A stretch of 64,000 nucleotides of DNA from Glandiceps talaboti (GCF_964340395.1 NC_135571.1:2448111-2512110), one strand, 5' to 3'. Counted from the first letter of the stretch, positions 12,121 to 25,668 are shown. A program made the numbers and translations. The notes: generated by a model from the sequence alone, not told the origin.

Positions 12121-12292
12121 TAAACTTAGAAATTGACTCTTCAAACTGCCATTCTTACTTTGTTCAAGAATATTCCAAGGTAATCTCTGTTAATAAAAAT
12201 AACCTGACGTCACCGTAAATACTTTGAAATAGAGGTCAAAATGAAATCAATATTTAGTCATTTTTTAATCCAATATGGCCGCCGATTTAATA

Positions 12293-12640
12293 AATAATGT
12301 TGGGTTCTTATATAGCGCTTTCCCATGCCGTGCTCAAAGCCCTTTACAATTATTACCCCTGGCTCGAATCAGAACGGCACAACGGCCCTTTTAGTCTTTC
12401 TCAACTCCCCGGGCAGTATACAATCAATTGCAGCCATTTCAGCGCATAGGATTAAAGCCTTCACATTGCAATCTACATCCTACCAGGTCCCCAATTATAC
12501 AGCTGGGTTGACTGAGGCACAGTTGTGGTTCAAATGTTGCCCAAAGACTTTAGCCACTCAGAAACAAACAGCGGCGACTCGTCTAGCGCCTCGTAGTGAC
12601 AAGGCCCCTTGGGTGATTACTCGTACTTTTTTCTTGGCTG
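12293..12640 (+). repeat. Interspersed element with TATATAGCGCTTTCC-type head
   Basis: A block of about 350 bp with clearly higher GC than its flanks. It opens TTCTTATATAGCGCTTTCCC followed by CTCAAAGCCCTTTACAATTATTACCCC. This head resembles short interspersed elements widespread in marine invertebrates; that match is from memory, not from a search. It is open for 106 codons on the plus strand, but composition and sequence point to a repeat rather than a gene. Confidence 0.5.
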
Positions 12641-13255
12641 GATGAAGAATATTGGGAAATAATATCTAATTGGCTTTCGTGTGTTGAATACCTGCCAAAT
12701 CGAATAATTTGAAAACGAAGGTGTAAATGGCAACCATTGTTATATACGAGTCTCGCGAGATCGGCTGCGAGACGTAAAAATCCCTTATTGTAAATTTTCT
12801 TTTAGGGCTGGAGGGGCACATCCAAAAAGCGTCGCGATAATAGGGGACTGGACTAAGCACCCTTAACAACAGCATTGTTTGCAGTCTAATGAATAAAAAA
12901 ATATTAATGTTAATTCCATCAAGATGTGTGTATTTAAGGTCTAACAAATCAATCCATGTATTGATTAAATGGGTTTCACGATTAGTTGTAAATGCCTACG
13001 GTGAAATGATACACTTCAAATATAGTTACAAATCAATGAGTTAGCTAGAATAACATAAAAGAGGGAATATTGCAAATGCTATAGCCTTAATTAAAAGGTA
13101 TACTGGATTTCAGTCTCAACGATTGAGAGTTAATATGGCGTAAAATAAAATTGTTTACCCACTGTGTTTGCCTACATATATACAAACATAATGGGTAGAT
13201 AAATTTACTTTTTAATTATTTGCTGTTCATATAAGTGTGTGCATGTTGCAAGTGC

Positions 13256-13294
13256 ATGCATGCATGTATGTATATATGTATGTATGTATGTATG

Positions 13295-13328
<34 letters not shown>

Positions 13329-13618
13329 TGTATGTACATGTATGTATGTATGTATGTATGTATGTATGTATGTATATGTATGTATGTATGTAGATGTATG
13401 TATGTATGCATGTATGTATGTATGTATGTATGTATGTATGTATGTATGTATGTATGTATGTATGTATTATGTATGTACATGTATGTATCGTATGTATGTA
13501 TGTATGTATGTACATGTATGTATGTATGTATGTATGTATGTATGTATGTATGTATGTATGTATGTATGTATGTATGTACATGTATGTATGTATGTATGTA
13601 TGTATGTATGTATGTATG

Positions 13619-13664
<46 letters not shown>

Positions 13665-13692
13665 TATGTATAATGTATGTATGTATGTATCC
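13256..13692. repeat. (TGTA)n / (TG)n compound microsatellite
   Basis: About 435 bases of TGTA repeats interrupted by regularly placed ACATG blocks, with a 35-base TG run at 13623-13657. All open frames through it are low complexity. Confidence 0.97.
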
Positions 13693-13799
13693 ACACTTTG
13701 GCCATTGGTAACATCTGGACTGTTACTCCTGCTATCGAGAGTCCCCATCAACCAAAACTTGGATTACATATACAACTATAGCCAAATACAGGATGAAAT

Positions 13800-13960
13800 G
13801 GAGTCTAGAAGTAGAAGACTGGCCCAAGATACAGTATATGGGCGTAGATATGAGTGTCTACGAAGCACAGTCCACAGGGATCTGTCAGGTTTGTGAGATC
13901 ATATGAAGGATCATCTCCAGAGTAACATGTACCACAGTTATCAGTTTTGTCTTCTTTTGA
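13800..13960 (-). pseudogene. Possible decayed coding or repeat fragment, Cys-rich peptide
   Basis: On the minus strand a short frame runs from about 13960 to a stop near 13808. It encodes a peptide containing TDNCGTCYSGDDPSYDL and then TDPCGLCFVDTH, with four Cys in two CxxC pairs. It looks more protein-like than its neighbours, but no start, partner exon or clear donor is visible. It could be an isolated exon, a retrocopy fragment or chance. Confidence 0.2.
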
Positions 13961-14349
13961 AAAATAAAGATAAAATATAAAACCTCTCGTAAATTATCAT
14001 CAGAATTAATTTGCAAGTTTTGAATTTGATTTTCAAAATTTGAATATGATAAGTGATGGCCATGTTATGATAGTGATTGGAAAAAATCACCTGTGCAAAT
14101 AAAGAGATGAGATAAAACAAGTTGTTCACTGTAGACATCTAAAGTTTGAAGTGGATGCAATATGAATACAGTTTTTGAATGATGTACCTTGATTTATGCA
14201 AATTAGTTGGTCAGATTTGGCAATATTGAAGTGTCGTCTGCTGAAGTGAAAATTACTATGAAGTAAAATAAGTGCTGTAACACCTGCAATATGTCTAGGT
14301 AACATGAACGATAACTTGTATACAAGAAAGAAAATCGGGTATTGGTCTA

Positions 14350-14442
14350 ACACGCACACACACATACACGTACACACACATACACGCACGCACACACACA
14401 CACACACTCAAACATACACGCACACACATAACCCCTCCAGCC

Positions 14443-14475
<33 letters not shown>

Positions 14476-14485
14476 ACAAACATAG
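14350..14485. repeat. (CA)n microsatellite, interrupted
   Basis: CA repeats with a few substitutions and an interior CCCCTCCAGCC break, ending just before the satellite array. Confidence 0.95.
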
Positions 14486-14560
14486 GTTAATTTATTGCCT
14501 GAACATTTATAATTAGCTCTAAATATAACGCCAACCCTTGCAAAACGAAGATAAATATAA

Positions 14561-17500
14561 GGTCACCTGTAGAGGGCAGTATACATCGCCAAAAGTCGAT
14601 TTCTTCACAAAGGTCAAAAAAGCCGAAATTGGGGCCGTTTGGACTGCAAAAACGCATTATTGCGTAATAGTTGAAAAATGCGACTTTTCTTCTTTTAATC
14701 GATAATAGCGTGTCCACGGCCAAACCAAATCATCTCTTTTACGTTTCATAATATCAAACATGTAATTTAGAGTGGTTTTTGAAAAATTAAAATCAATATT
14801 TCTGAAAACATTAATAAAAAAATTAATAAAAACTGCCATACTTTGGTTATAAACTGAAATTCAAGATTTCTTACCACTCGCAACACATCAATTTATGCAT
14901 TAATAATGATAGGTCAACTGTAGATGGCAGTATACATCGCCAAAAGTGGATTTCTTCACAGAGGTCAAAAAAGCCGAAATTGGGGCCGTTTGGACTGCAA
15001 AAACGCATTATTGCGTAATAGTTGAAAAATGCGACTTTTCTTCTTTTAATCGATAATAGCGTGTCCACGGCCAAACCAAATCATCTCTTTTACGTTTCAT
15101 GATGTCAAACATGTAATTTAGAGTGGTTTTTGAAAAATTAAAATCAATATTTCTGAAAACATTAATAAAAAAATTAATAAAAACTTCTATACTTTGGTTA
15201 TAAACTGAAATTCAAGATTTCTTACCACTCGCAACACATTAATTTATGCATTAATAATGATAGGTCAACTGTAGATGGCAGTATACATCGCCAAAAGTCG
15301 ATTTCTTCACAAAGCTCAAAAAAAAACGAAATTGGGGCCGTTTGGACTGCAAAAACGCATTATTGCGTAATAGTTGAAAAATGCGACTTTTCTTCTTTTA
15401 ATCGATAATAGCGTGTCCACGGCCAAACCAAATCATCTATTTTACGTTTCATAATATCAAACATGTAATTTAGAGTGGTTTTTGAAAAATTAAAATCAAT
15501 ATTTCTGAAAACATTAATAAAAAAATTAATAAAAACTGCCATACTTTGGTTATAAACTGAAATTCAAGATTTCTTACCACTCGCAACCCATCAATTTATG
15601 CAATAATAATGATAGGTCAACTGTAAATGGCAGTATACATCGCCAAAAGTCGATTTCTTCACAAAGGTCAAAAAAGCCGAAATTGGGTCCGTTTGGACTG
15701 CAAAAACGCATTATTGCGTAATAGTTGAAAAATGCGACTTTTCTTCTTTTAATCGATAATAGCGTGTCCACGGCCAAACCAAATCATCTCTTTTACGTTT
15801 CATGATATCAAACATGTAATTTAGAGTGGTTTTTGAAAAATTAAAATCAATATTTCTGAAAACATTAATAAAAAAATTAATAAAAACTGCCATACTTTGG
15901 TTATAAACTGAAATTCAAGATTTCTTACCACTCGCAACACATTAATTTATGCATTAATAATGATAGGTCAACTGTAGATGGCAGTATACATCGCCAAAAG
16001 TGGATTTCTTCACAGAGGTCAAAAAAGCCGAAATTGGGGCCGTTTGGACTGCAAAAACGCATTATTGCGTAATAGTTGAAAAATGCGACTTTTCTTCTTT
16101 TAATCGATAATAGCGTGTCCACGGCCAAACCAAATCATCTCTTTTACGTTTCATAATATCAAACATGTAATTTAGAGTGGTTTTTGAAAAATTAAAATCA
16201 ATATTTCTGAAAACATTAATAAAAAAATTAATAAAAACTGCCATACTTTGGTTATAAACTGAAATTCAAGATTTCTTACCACTCGCAACACATCAATTTA
16301 TGCATTAATAATGATAGGTCAACTGTAGATGGCAGTATACATCGCCAAAAGTCGATTTCTTCACAAAGGTCAAAAAAGCCGAAATTGGGGCCGTTTGGAC
16401 TGCAAAAACGCATTATTGCGTAATAGTTGAAAAATGCGACTTTTCTTCTTTTAATCGATAATAGCGTGTCCACGGCCAAACCAAATCATCTCTTTTACGT
16501 TTCATGATGTCAAACATGTAATTTAGAGTGGTTTTTGAAAAATTAAAATCAATATTTCTGAAAACATTAATAAAAAAATTAATAAAAACTTCTATACTTT
16601 GGTTATAAACTGAAATTCAAGATTTCTTACCACTCGCAACACATTAATTTATGCATTAATAATGATAGGTCAACTGTAGATGGCAGTATACATCGCCAAA
16701 AGTCGATTTCTTCACAAAGCTCAAAAAAAAACGAAATTGGGGCCGTTTGGACTGCAAAAACGCATTATTGCGTAATAGTTGAAAAATGCGACTTTTCTTC
16801 TTTTAATCGATAATAGCGTGTCCACGGCCAAACCAAATCATCTATTTTACGTTTCATAATATCAAACATGTAATTTAGAGTGGTTTTTGAAAAATTAAAA
16901 TCAATATTTCTGAAAACATTAATAAAAAAATTAATAAAAACTGCCATACTTTGGTTATAAACTGAAATTCAAGATTTCTTACCACTCGCAACCCATCAAT
17001 TTATGCAATAATAATGATAGGTCAACTGTAAATGGCAGTATACATCGCCAAAAGTCGATTTCTTCACAAAGGTCAAAAAAGCCGAAATTGGGTCCGTTTG
17101 GACTGCAAAAACGCATTATTGCGTAATAGTTGAAAAATGCGACTTTTCTTCTTTTAATCGATAATAGCGTGTCCACGGCCAAACCAAATCATCTCTTTTA
17201 CGTTTCATGATATCAAACATGTAATTTAGAGTGGTTTTTGAAAAATTAAAATCAATATTTCTGAAAACATTAATAAAAAAATTAATAAAAACTGCCATAC
17301 TTTGGTTATAAACTGAAATTCAAGATTTCTTACCACTCGCAACACATTAATTTATGCATTAATAATGATAGGTCAACTGTAGATGGCAGTATACATCGCC
17401 AAAAGTGGATTTCTTCACAGAGGTCAAAAAAGCCGAAATTGGGGCCGTTTGGACTGCAAAAACGCATTATTGCGTAATAGTTGAAAAATGCGACTTTTCT

Positions 17501-20500
17501 TCTTTTAATCGATAATAGCGTGTCCACGGCCAAACCAAATCATCTCTTTTACGTTTCATAATATCAAACATGTAATTTAGAGTGGTTTTTGAAAAATTAA
17601 AATCAATATTTCTGAAAACATTAATAAAAAAATTAATAAAAACTGCCATACTTTGGTTATAAACTGAAATTCAAGATTTCTTACCACTCGCAACACATCA
17701 ATTTATGCATTAATAATGATAGGTCAACTGTAGATGGCAGTATACATCGCCAAAAGTCGATTTCTTCACAAAGGTCAAAAAAGCCGAAATTGGGGCCGTT
17801 TGGACTGCAAAAACGCATTATTGCGTAATAGTTGAAAAATGCGACTTTTCTTCTTTTAATCGATAATAGCGTGTCCACGGCAAAACCAAATCATCTCTTT
17901 TACGTTTCATGATATCAAACATGTAATTTAGAGTGGTTTTTGAAAAATTAAAATCAATATTTCTGAAAACATTAATAAAAAAATTAATAAAAACTGCCAT
18001 ACTTTGGTTATAAACTGAAATTCAAGATTTCTTACCACTCGCAACACATCAATTTATGCATTAATAATGATAGGTCAACTGTAGATGGCAGTATACATCG
18101 CCAAAAGTGGATTTCTTCACAGAGGTCAAAAAAGTCGAAATTGGGGCCGTTTGGACTGCAAAAACGCATTATTGCGTAATAGTTGAAAAATGCGACTTTT
18201 CTTCTTTTAATCGATAATAGCGTGTCCACGGCCAAACCAAATCATCTATTTTACGTTTCATAATATCAAACATGTAATTTAGAGTGGTTTTTGAAAAATT
18301 AAAATCAATATTTCTGAAAACATTAATAAAAAAATTAATAAAAACTGCCATACTTTGGTTATAAACTGAAATTCAAGATTTCTTACCACTCGCAACCCAT
18401 CAATTTATGCAATAATAATGATAGGTCAACTGTAAATGGCAGTATACATCGCCAAAAGTCGATTTCTTCACAAAGGTCAAAAAAGCCGAAATTGGGTCCG
18501 TTTGGACTGCAAAAACGCATTATTGCGTAATAGTTGAAAAATGCGACTTTTCTTCTTTTAATCGATAATAGCGTGTCCACGGCCAAACCAAATCATCTCT
18601 TTTACGTTTCATGATATCAAACATGTAATTTAGAGTGGTTTTTGAAAAATTAAAATCAATATTTCTGAAAACATTAATAAAAAAATTAATAAAAACTGCC
18701 ATACTTTGGTTATAAACTGAAATTCAAGATTTCTTACCACTCGCAACACATTAATTTATGCATTAATAATGATAGGTCAACTGTAGATGGCAGTATACAT
18801 CGCCAAAAGTCGATTTCTTCACAGAGGTCAAAAAAGCCGAAATTGGGGCCGTTTGGACTGCAAAAACGCATTATTGCGTAATAGTTGAAAAATGCGACTT
18901 TTCTTCTTTTAATCGATAATAGCGTGTCCACGGCCAAACCAAATCATCTCTTTTACGTTTCATGATATCAAACATGTAATTTAGAGTGGTTTTTGAAAAA
19001 TTAAAATCAATATTTCTGAAAACATTAATAAAAAAATTAATAAAAACTGCCATACTTTGGTTATAAACTGAAATTCAAGATTTCTTACCACTCGCAACAC
19101 ATCAATTTATGCATTAATAATGATAGGTCAACTGTAGATGGCAGTATACATCGCCAAAAGTGGATTTCTTCACAGAGGTCAAAAAAGTCGAAATTGGGGC
19201 CGTTTGGACTGCAAAAACGCATTATTGCGTAATAGTTGAAAAATGCGACTTTTCTTCTTTTAATCGATAATAGCGTGTCCACGGCCAAACCAAATCATCT
19301 CTTTTACGTTTCATAATATCAAACATGTAATTTAGAGTGGTTTTTGAAAAATTAAAATCAATATTTCTGAAAACATTAATAAAAAAATTAATAAAAACTG
19401 CCATACTTTGGTTATAAACTGAAATTCAAGATTTCTTACCACTCGCAACACATCAATTTATGCATTAATAATGATAGGTCAACTGTAGATGGCAGTATAC
19501 ATCGCCAAAAGTGGATTTCTTCACAGAGGTCAAAAAAGCCGAAATTGGGGCCGTTTGGACTGCAAAAACGCATTATTGCGTAATAGTTGAAAAATGCGAC
19601 TTTTCTTCTTTTAATCGATAATAGCGTGTCCACGGCCAAACCAAATCATCTATTTTACGTTTCATGATATCAAACATGTAATTTAGAGTGGTTTTTGAAA
19701 AATTAAAATCAATATTTCTGAAAATATTAATAAAAAAATTAATAAAAACTTCTATACTTTGGTTATAAACTGAAATTCAAGATTTCTTACCACTCGCAAC
19801 ACATCAATTTATGCATTAATAATGATAGGTCAACTGTAGATGGCAGTATACATCGCCAAAAGTCGATTTCTTCACAAAGGTCAAAAAAGCCGAAATTGGG
19901 GCCGTTTGGACTGCAAAAACGCATTATTGCGTAATAGTTGAAAAATGCGACTTTTCTTCTTTTAATCGATAATAGCGTGTCCACGGCCAAACCAAATCAT
20001 CTATTTTACGTTTCATAATATCAAACATGTAATTTAGAGTGGTTTTTGAAAAATTAAAATCAATATTTCTGAAAACATTAATAAAAAAATTAATAAAAAC
20101 TGCCATACTTTGGTTATAAACTGAAATTCAAGATTTCTTACCACTCGCAACACATCAATTTATGCATTAATAATGATAAGTCAACTGTAGATGGCAGTAT
20201 ACATCGCCAAAAGTGGATTTCTTCACAGAGGTCAAAAAAGCCGAAATTGGGGCCGTTTGGACTGCAAAAACGCATTATTGCGTAATAGTTGAAAAATGCG
20301 ACTTTTCTTCTTTTAATCGATAATAGCGTGTCCACGGCCAAACCAAATCATCTATTTTACGTTTCATAATATCAAACATGTAATTTAGAGTGGTTTTTGA
20401 AAAATTAAAATCAATATTTCTGAAAACATTAATAAAAAAATTAATAAAAACTGCCATACTTTGGTTATAAACTGAAATTCAAGATTTCTTACCACTCGCA

Positions 20501-22060
20501 ACACATCAATTTATGCATTAATAATGATAGGTCAACTGTAGATGGCAGTATACATCGCCAAAAGTCGATTTCTTCACAGAGGTCAAAAAAGCCGAAATTG
20601 GGGCCGTTTGGACTGCAAAAACGCATTATTGCGTAATAGTTGAAAAATGCGACTTTTCTTCTTTTAATCGATAATAGCGTGTCCACGGCCAAACCAAATC
20701 ATCTATTTTACGTTTCATGATATCAAACATGTAATTTAGAGTGGTTTTTGAAAAATTAAAATCAATATTTCTGAAAATATTAATAAAAAAATTAATAAAA
20801 ACTTCTATACTTTGGTTATAAACTGAAATTCAAGATTTCTTACCACTCGCAACACATCAATTTATGCATTAATAATAATAGGTCAACTGTAGATGGCAGT
20901 ATACATCGCCAAAAGTCGATTTCTTCACAAAGGTCAGAAAAGCCGAAATTGGGGCCGTTTGGACTGCAAAAACGCATTATTGCGTAATAGTTGAAAAATG
21001 CGACTTTTCTTCTTTTAATCGATAATAGCGTGTCCACGGCCAAACCAAATCATCTATTTTACGTTTCATAATATCAAACATGTAATCTAGAGTGGTTTTT
21101 GAAAAATTAAAATCAATATTTCTGAAAACATTAATAAAAAAATTAATAACAAATGCCATACTTTGGTTATAAACTGAAATTCAAGATTTCTTACCACTCG
21201 CAACACATCAATTTATGCATTAATAATGATAGGTCAACTGTAGATGGCAGTATACATCGCCAAAAGTCGATTTCTTCACAAAGGTCAGAAAAGCCGAAAT
21301 TGGGGCCGTTTGGACTGCAAAAACGCATTATTGCGTAATAGTTGAAAAATGCGACTTTTCTTCTTTTAATCGATAATAGCGTGTCCACGGCCAAACCAAA
21401 TCATCTATTTTACGTTTCATAATATCAAACATGTAATCTAGAGTGGTTTTTGAAAAATTAAAATCAATATTTCTGAAAACATTAATAAAAAAATTAATAA
21501 AAACTGCCATACTTTGGTTATAAACTGAAATTCAAGATTTCTTACCACTCGCAACACATCAATTTATGCATTAATAATGATAGGTCAACTGTAGATGGCA
21601 GTATACATCGCCAAAAGTCGATTTCTTCACAAAGGTCAAAAAAGCCGAAATTGGGGCCGTTTGGACTGCAAAAACGCATTATTGTGTAATAGTTGAAAAA
21701 TGCGACTTTTCTTCTTTTAATCGATAATAGCGTGTCCACGGCCAAACCAAATCATCTCTTTTACGTTTCATAATATCAAACATGTAATTTAGAGTGGTTT
21801 TTGAAAAATTAAAATCAATATTTCTGAAAACATTAATAAAAAAATTAATAAAAACTGCCATACTTTGGTTATAAACTGAAATTCAAGATTTCTTACCACT
21901 CGCAACACATTAATGTATGGATTAATAATGATAGGTCAACTGTAGATGGTAGTATACATCGCCAAAAGTCGATTTCCTCACAAAGGTCAAAAGGTCAACT
22001 GTAGATGGTAGTATACATCGCCAAAAGTCGATTTCCTCACAAAGGTCAAAAAGAAACGAA
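14561..22060. repeat. 351-bp satellite DNA array, about 21 copies
   Basis: Twenty complete head-to-tail monomers run from 14871 to 21892, with a partial copy at each end. Anchor strings such as TTACCACTCGCAAC recur every 351 bases (two intervals are 352). Copies differ by only a few bases. Each monomer carries ACGCA-TTAT-TGCGT, a perfect 5-bp inverted repeat, and the palindrome-like CATTAATAATG. Linked variants show higher-order structure: GGGTCCG together with CTGTAAATGG recurs every fourth monomer (15574, 16979, 18383); AAGCTCAAAAAAAAACG recurs at 15222 and 16627; the AATATT/ACTTCTATAC variant recurs three monomers apart (ends of the 19436 and 20489 monomers). Overlapping 60- and 67-codon minus-strand frames exist in most copies, but several copies lose one or both; I read them as by-products of sequence homogeneity. 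Confidence 0.98.
21933..22050. repeat. 59-bp tandem duplication at the satellite edge
   Basis: The block beginning AGGTCAACTGTAGATGGTAG occurs at 21933 and again at 21992, inside the last, truncated and most diverged satellite monomer. Array ends are commonly the most diverged part. Confidence 0.9.
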
Positions 22061-22231
22061 AACAATTTTGTAGATGAAATGGATTATTTCAATTTGTCCT
22101 CACAGAAATAAAACAAACCAAAGTCTTAGTTTATTATACCAATATTTTATTGCCTTGAATATTTTTACTTTGATGTGACAAAAGTATATATTGACAGGAA
22201 ATGTAACTGATAAGGTTCTCTGCCTTTTGAG

Positions 22232-22351
22232 TATGCATGTGTGTATGTATGTATGTATGTATGTATATATGTATGTATGTATGTATGTATGTACGTATGT
22301 ATGTATGTGTCTATGTATGTATGTATGTATGTATGTATGTATGTATGTATG

Positions 22352-22382
<31 letters not shown>

Positions 22383-22399
22383 GTATGTATGTATGTATG

Positions 22400-22430
<31 letters not shown>

Positions 22431-22476
22431 GTATGTATGTATGTGTGTATGTATGTATGTATGTGGGTGGGTGGGT
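22232..22476. repeat. (TATG)n microsatellite
   Basis: About 245 bases of TGTA repeats with scattered single-base changes, ending in a GGGT stretch. It begins about 170 bases beyond the satellite array. Confidence 0.97.
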
Positions 22477-22499
22477 GGATAGGTTGGTGTTTTTGTGTC

Positions 22500-24330
22500 G
22501 TTTGTTACAATCTCGGATTAGTTACTTACCACATCTGATTCAGACTACATCGAAATGCACCAGGGTTTCTGTACAAATACGTGTTCGAAAATTCAATTCA
22601 CTGACATAATCCACTTACTAAAGAATTCCTATATGGACAAACTGACAACAGGAGAATCGCGAGTTAAGTTAAGTCTGGAGTGTGCCAAACTAATTAAAGT
22701 TAGACGCCTAAGACTTCTACTATAGTCTTATGCGTTGCTATGTATAAGCCTTGTATTAGGACACGACCATTGTAGTATGGAATTCCAATAAATATACACT
22801 TTAATTATTGATTTTTCATACAACGTGTGTACGGAGCGTAATACAGAATTCCATAGTTTATGGCATGTATCTGAAGCTTTATAGCAACGACAGAGATAAA
22901 TGAAATATACACGATTGATATTTGTTGACTGTAATTCGACACGTTTCAGTCGACCAGTGTCTATATGTTACTCAGTCTTCGATCACGACTGTAAGTTGTC
23001 TCGTGTGGAGTTATCACTGTAAGTATTGAATCTAGTCAGCTGATGTGGAAAATCTGAAGTACATGTATTAGGTAAAGTACGTGATTTGTTTTATTTAAAT
23101 ATAACATGTCTACAACTACTATTACAACAGGTTCAACGAGAACTAAAACTGTAATATTTGCTAAAACAAGTTAACCTGACGCAAATGTCATCTGTCTCGA
23201 CAAAAATTCTTACCAACATTGCTCCAAAAATCGTATTAACATTGCCACATTACCGCCTGTCTCAACAAATATCTTTATTAACACTGCCATATTTTATCGT
23301 CTTGCTTGCCAAAATTTTATGAACATTGCTACACGTTATCGTCTGGCTTGGGAAAATGTTTACGAACATTGCTATTGTGCTGTACGTGTGAGTGAACCGA
23401 ATCTTTAATTGAAAGGTTAAAATTTAACGATTGTACTTAAATTTGTGTCGAAGCAGACGCAATAAAGTGTAGCAATGTTAGTAAGATTTGTCGAGCTAGC
23501 CAGACGATATCTCATCAGACCACACTAGAAAATAGTGGTCTGAGATAAAAATGTATCAGACTGTGTTAATAATAAGACTTTGTCAAGCCAGGTGACATAT
23601 AATGTTTTAGGTTAGATGGCTTTCATTTTACATTTTTATGATATTGAAAATGTAGAACAGATTGAGGGCAAAGCAAAGTGGATTCATATTTTTATTAAGC
23701 TAGATAATCTTGATTGGGATTAGATTATAAGATAAAACTCGCCGATAGCCTTCCTTGCCTTATATACATGTGTATGAACCACAAACGACAGACTGTTTTA
23801 CTGTTGCCTCGATCGGGTAGACATATTTGACTAGCTGACAGTTGTCATTTGTAGCTGATATAATTACGTCTTTCAATGCGACAACACGATATATGGCTAT
23901 ATAAGAACACTCAACCTTCATATTCGATTTTCTCAAATTCGTTTTTTTCCTATAAAGAATCTAGTCACCATGGTTACTCTACAGAAAAGAAAAACGATAA
24001 GCAAATATATCTGTTCTTTCGTTACCACCAATTAGTACTGATGGGTATGGATCGCAATACAACTCAGGAAGTAATACTCCATAGCTAATTAAAACAGTAT
24101 AGTATTCTATCCAAACGTGGACTTTGAACTGAACTCCGTCTCTAGAATTCATCATTTTCACCAACAAGCACAGCCATAAATGTCAGTGGTTAACGTGACA
24201 GGGAAAATACTCACGTAATGATTTTTTTTAAATGCCACCAGATTACAGATCCTTTGAATGTAAACTTTAGAATATATATCTATAACTAAAATCTTACATT
24301 TGGCATTGTTCGACTTTAATAGTGTCTGTC
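22500..24330. other. Intergenic stretch, foldback repeat only
   Basis: Apart from the foldback locus I see no gene. A 70-codon plus-strand frame at 23876-24088 has no supporting signal. Confidence 0.5.
23180..23520. repeat. Foldback-like locus 1: ~50-bp units in both orientations
   Basis: A unit of about 50 bases with consensus ATCGTCTGGCTTG, an A-rich stretch, then AACATTGCTACA occurs about four times as degenerate direct repeats (about 23190-23375). It occurs once inverted at about 23465-23515 (GTAGCAATGTTAGTAAG...AGCCAGACGAT). The RNA or single strand could fold back. The same unit makes up the locus at 28890-29305. Confidence 0.75.
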
Positions 24331-24339
24331 TGTATATTC

Positions 24340-24340
<1 letters not shown>

Positions 24341-24370
<30 letters not shown>

Positions 24371-24600
24371 TGTATGTATGTATGTATGTATGTATGTATG
24401 TATGTATGTATGTATGTATGTATGTGTGTGTGTGTGCGTGCGTGCGTGCATGCGTGCGTATGTACGTACGTACGTACGTACGTACGCACGCACGCACGCA
24501 CGTACGTACGTACATGTACGTACGTATGTATGTATGTATGTATGTATGTATGTATGTATGTATGTATGTATGTATGTATGTATGTATGTGGGTGGATGGA
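24341..24600. repeat. (TGTA)n-(GTGC)n-(CGTA)n compound microsatellite
   Basis: TGTA repeats, then GTGTGTGCGTGC, then CGTA/CGCA repeats, then TGTA again. The arrangement is roughly mirror-symmetrical about 24490. A (GGAT) patch follows at about 24667-24682. Confidence 0.96.
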
Positions 24601-24796
24601 TAGTACGTATGTACACGGGCGTGCATATGCATGTGGGCAAATGTGCATGTATGTGTGTGTACGTGCGTGGATGGATGGATGGTTGGGTTGGTGGCATGCG
24701 CATGGGGGAGAGAATGATAGGTGGTTACAAGGATGGATACACGCAAATAGAAAGGGGATCCATTGAAATAGCCATGGCGAGACAAATGAAAAAAAA

Positions 24797-24811
24797 TAAA
24801 TATATATAGAT

Positions 24812-24901
<90 letters not shown>
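24797..24901. repeat. (TA)n microsatellite
   Basis: More than 90 bases of alternating TA with one early interruption. Confidence 0.97.
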
Positions 24902-24904
<3 letters not shown>

Positions 24905-25640
24905 CTCCCTCTCGTATAGAACCAAACCAGAGATGTACAGACAAAATAAGAGTTAGATGGTTATGAAATGACGATTCATAATTACAATATACGTTATAAT
25001 ATAGGCAGCGTTGTTCATTCTGTGTTTTCCATTATAGCCAAACCTGTATTCAGTTGCACATTACAATTCATGTACACGAATCAACCTTTTTTTATTTCGT
25101 GTCGTGCTGATTATTTTGGTACAATCACAACGAGAGTTGTAAAAGCTAACAGACGTGACAAAATACCTCAATTGATTTCACTAATACCGCTCTCTCCACC
25201 ACAGGTGATAGACCTGCCAAACTCAGGAAATAAACTACCGGCGTTACTATGGTGATACAGCGATACCAAACAATATGTGTAATCATTATGTACTGTAGTT
25301 TCTATAGTTGTTGAAGGTTGGCTAATTTCAGATGACTATCGATCATGTATTTATCATGAATGCCGCGATTTTGTTTTGACAGAGTCGAGCTCCGCAAATC
25401 CCTTCCCGTTCTTTAATATAGAGGGAGACGTGAATTCGAATGACTACATCACAGTATAACAGACAAATACGGAGTCGTTGCTTGTTACCATAGCTACATA
25501 TATTAGTAGGCGAGGTGTAGATAGATATACATGTACATGTAACATAATGTGTATGGGCGTATGTACGGTTTGATGGATGGGTGAGTGGAATGCTAGGATT
25601 GATGTACAAACTATTAGCAGACGAATAGAGGATCATAAAT

Positions 25641-25668
25641 TGATGGATGGATGGATGGATGGATGGAA
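25641..25668. repeat. (ATGG)n microsatellite
   Basis: Seven copies of a tetranucleotide. A similar GGAT patch follows a 17-base C run at 26055-26071. Confidence 0.9.

Noticed and set aside
12325-12645. 106-codon frame as a gene
   Set aside because: Coincides with an interspersed repeat. The head sequence and composition favour a SINE/MITE-like element.
13237-13896. 219-codon plus-strand frame continuing from a TGTA repeat
   Set aside because: The first two thirds are microsatellite, and the remaining tail has no recognised domain.
14657-21861. Repeated 60- and 67-codon frames as a gene family
   Set aside because: They repeat at exactly the satellite period, overlap out of phase, and are broken in some monomers without other signs of selection.
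14561-22060. CRISPR-like array
   Set aside because: Repeats abut with no variable spacers and the genome is clearly eukaryotic. The 59-, 49- and 29-bp arrays fail for the same reason.
24968-25255. 95-codon plus-strand frame near a possible acceptor CTCTCCACCACAG
   Set aside because: The acceptor falls late in the frame, leaving only a few codons; no partner exon found.
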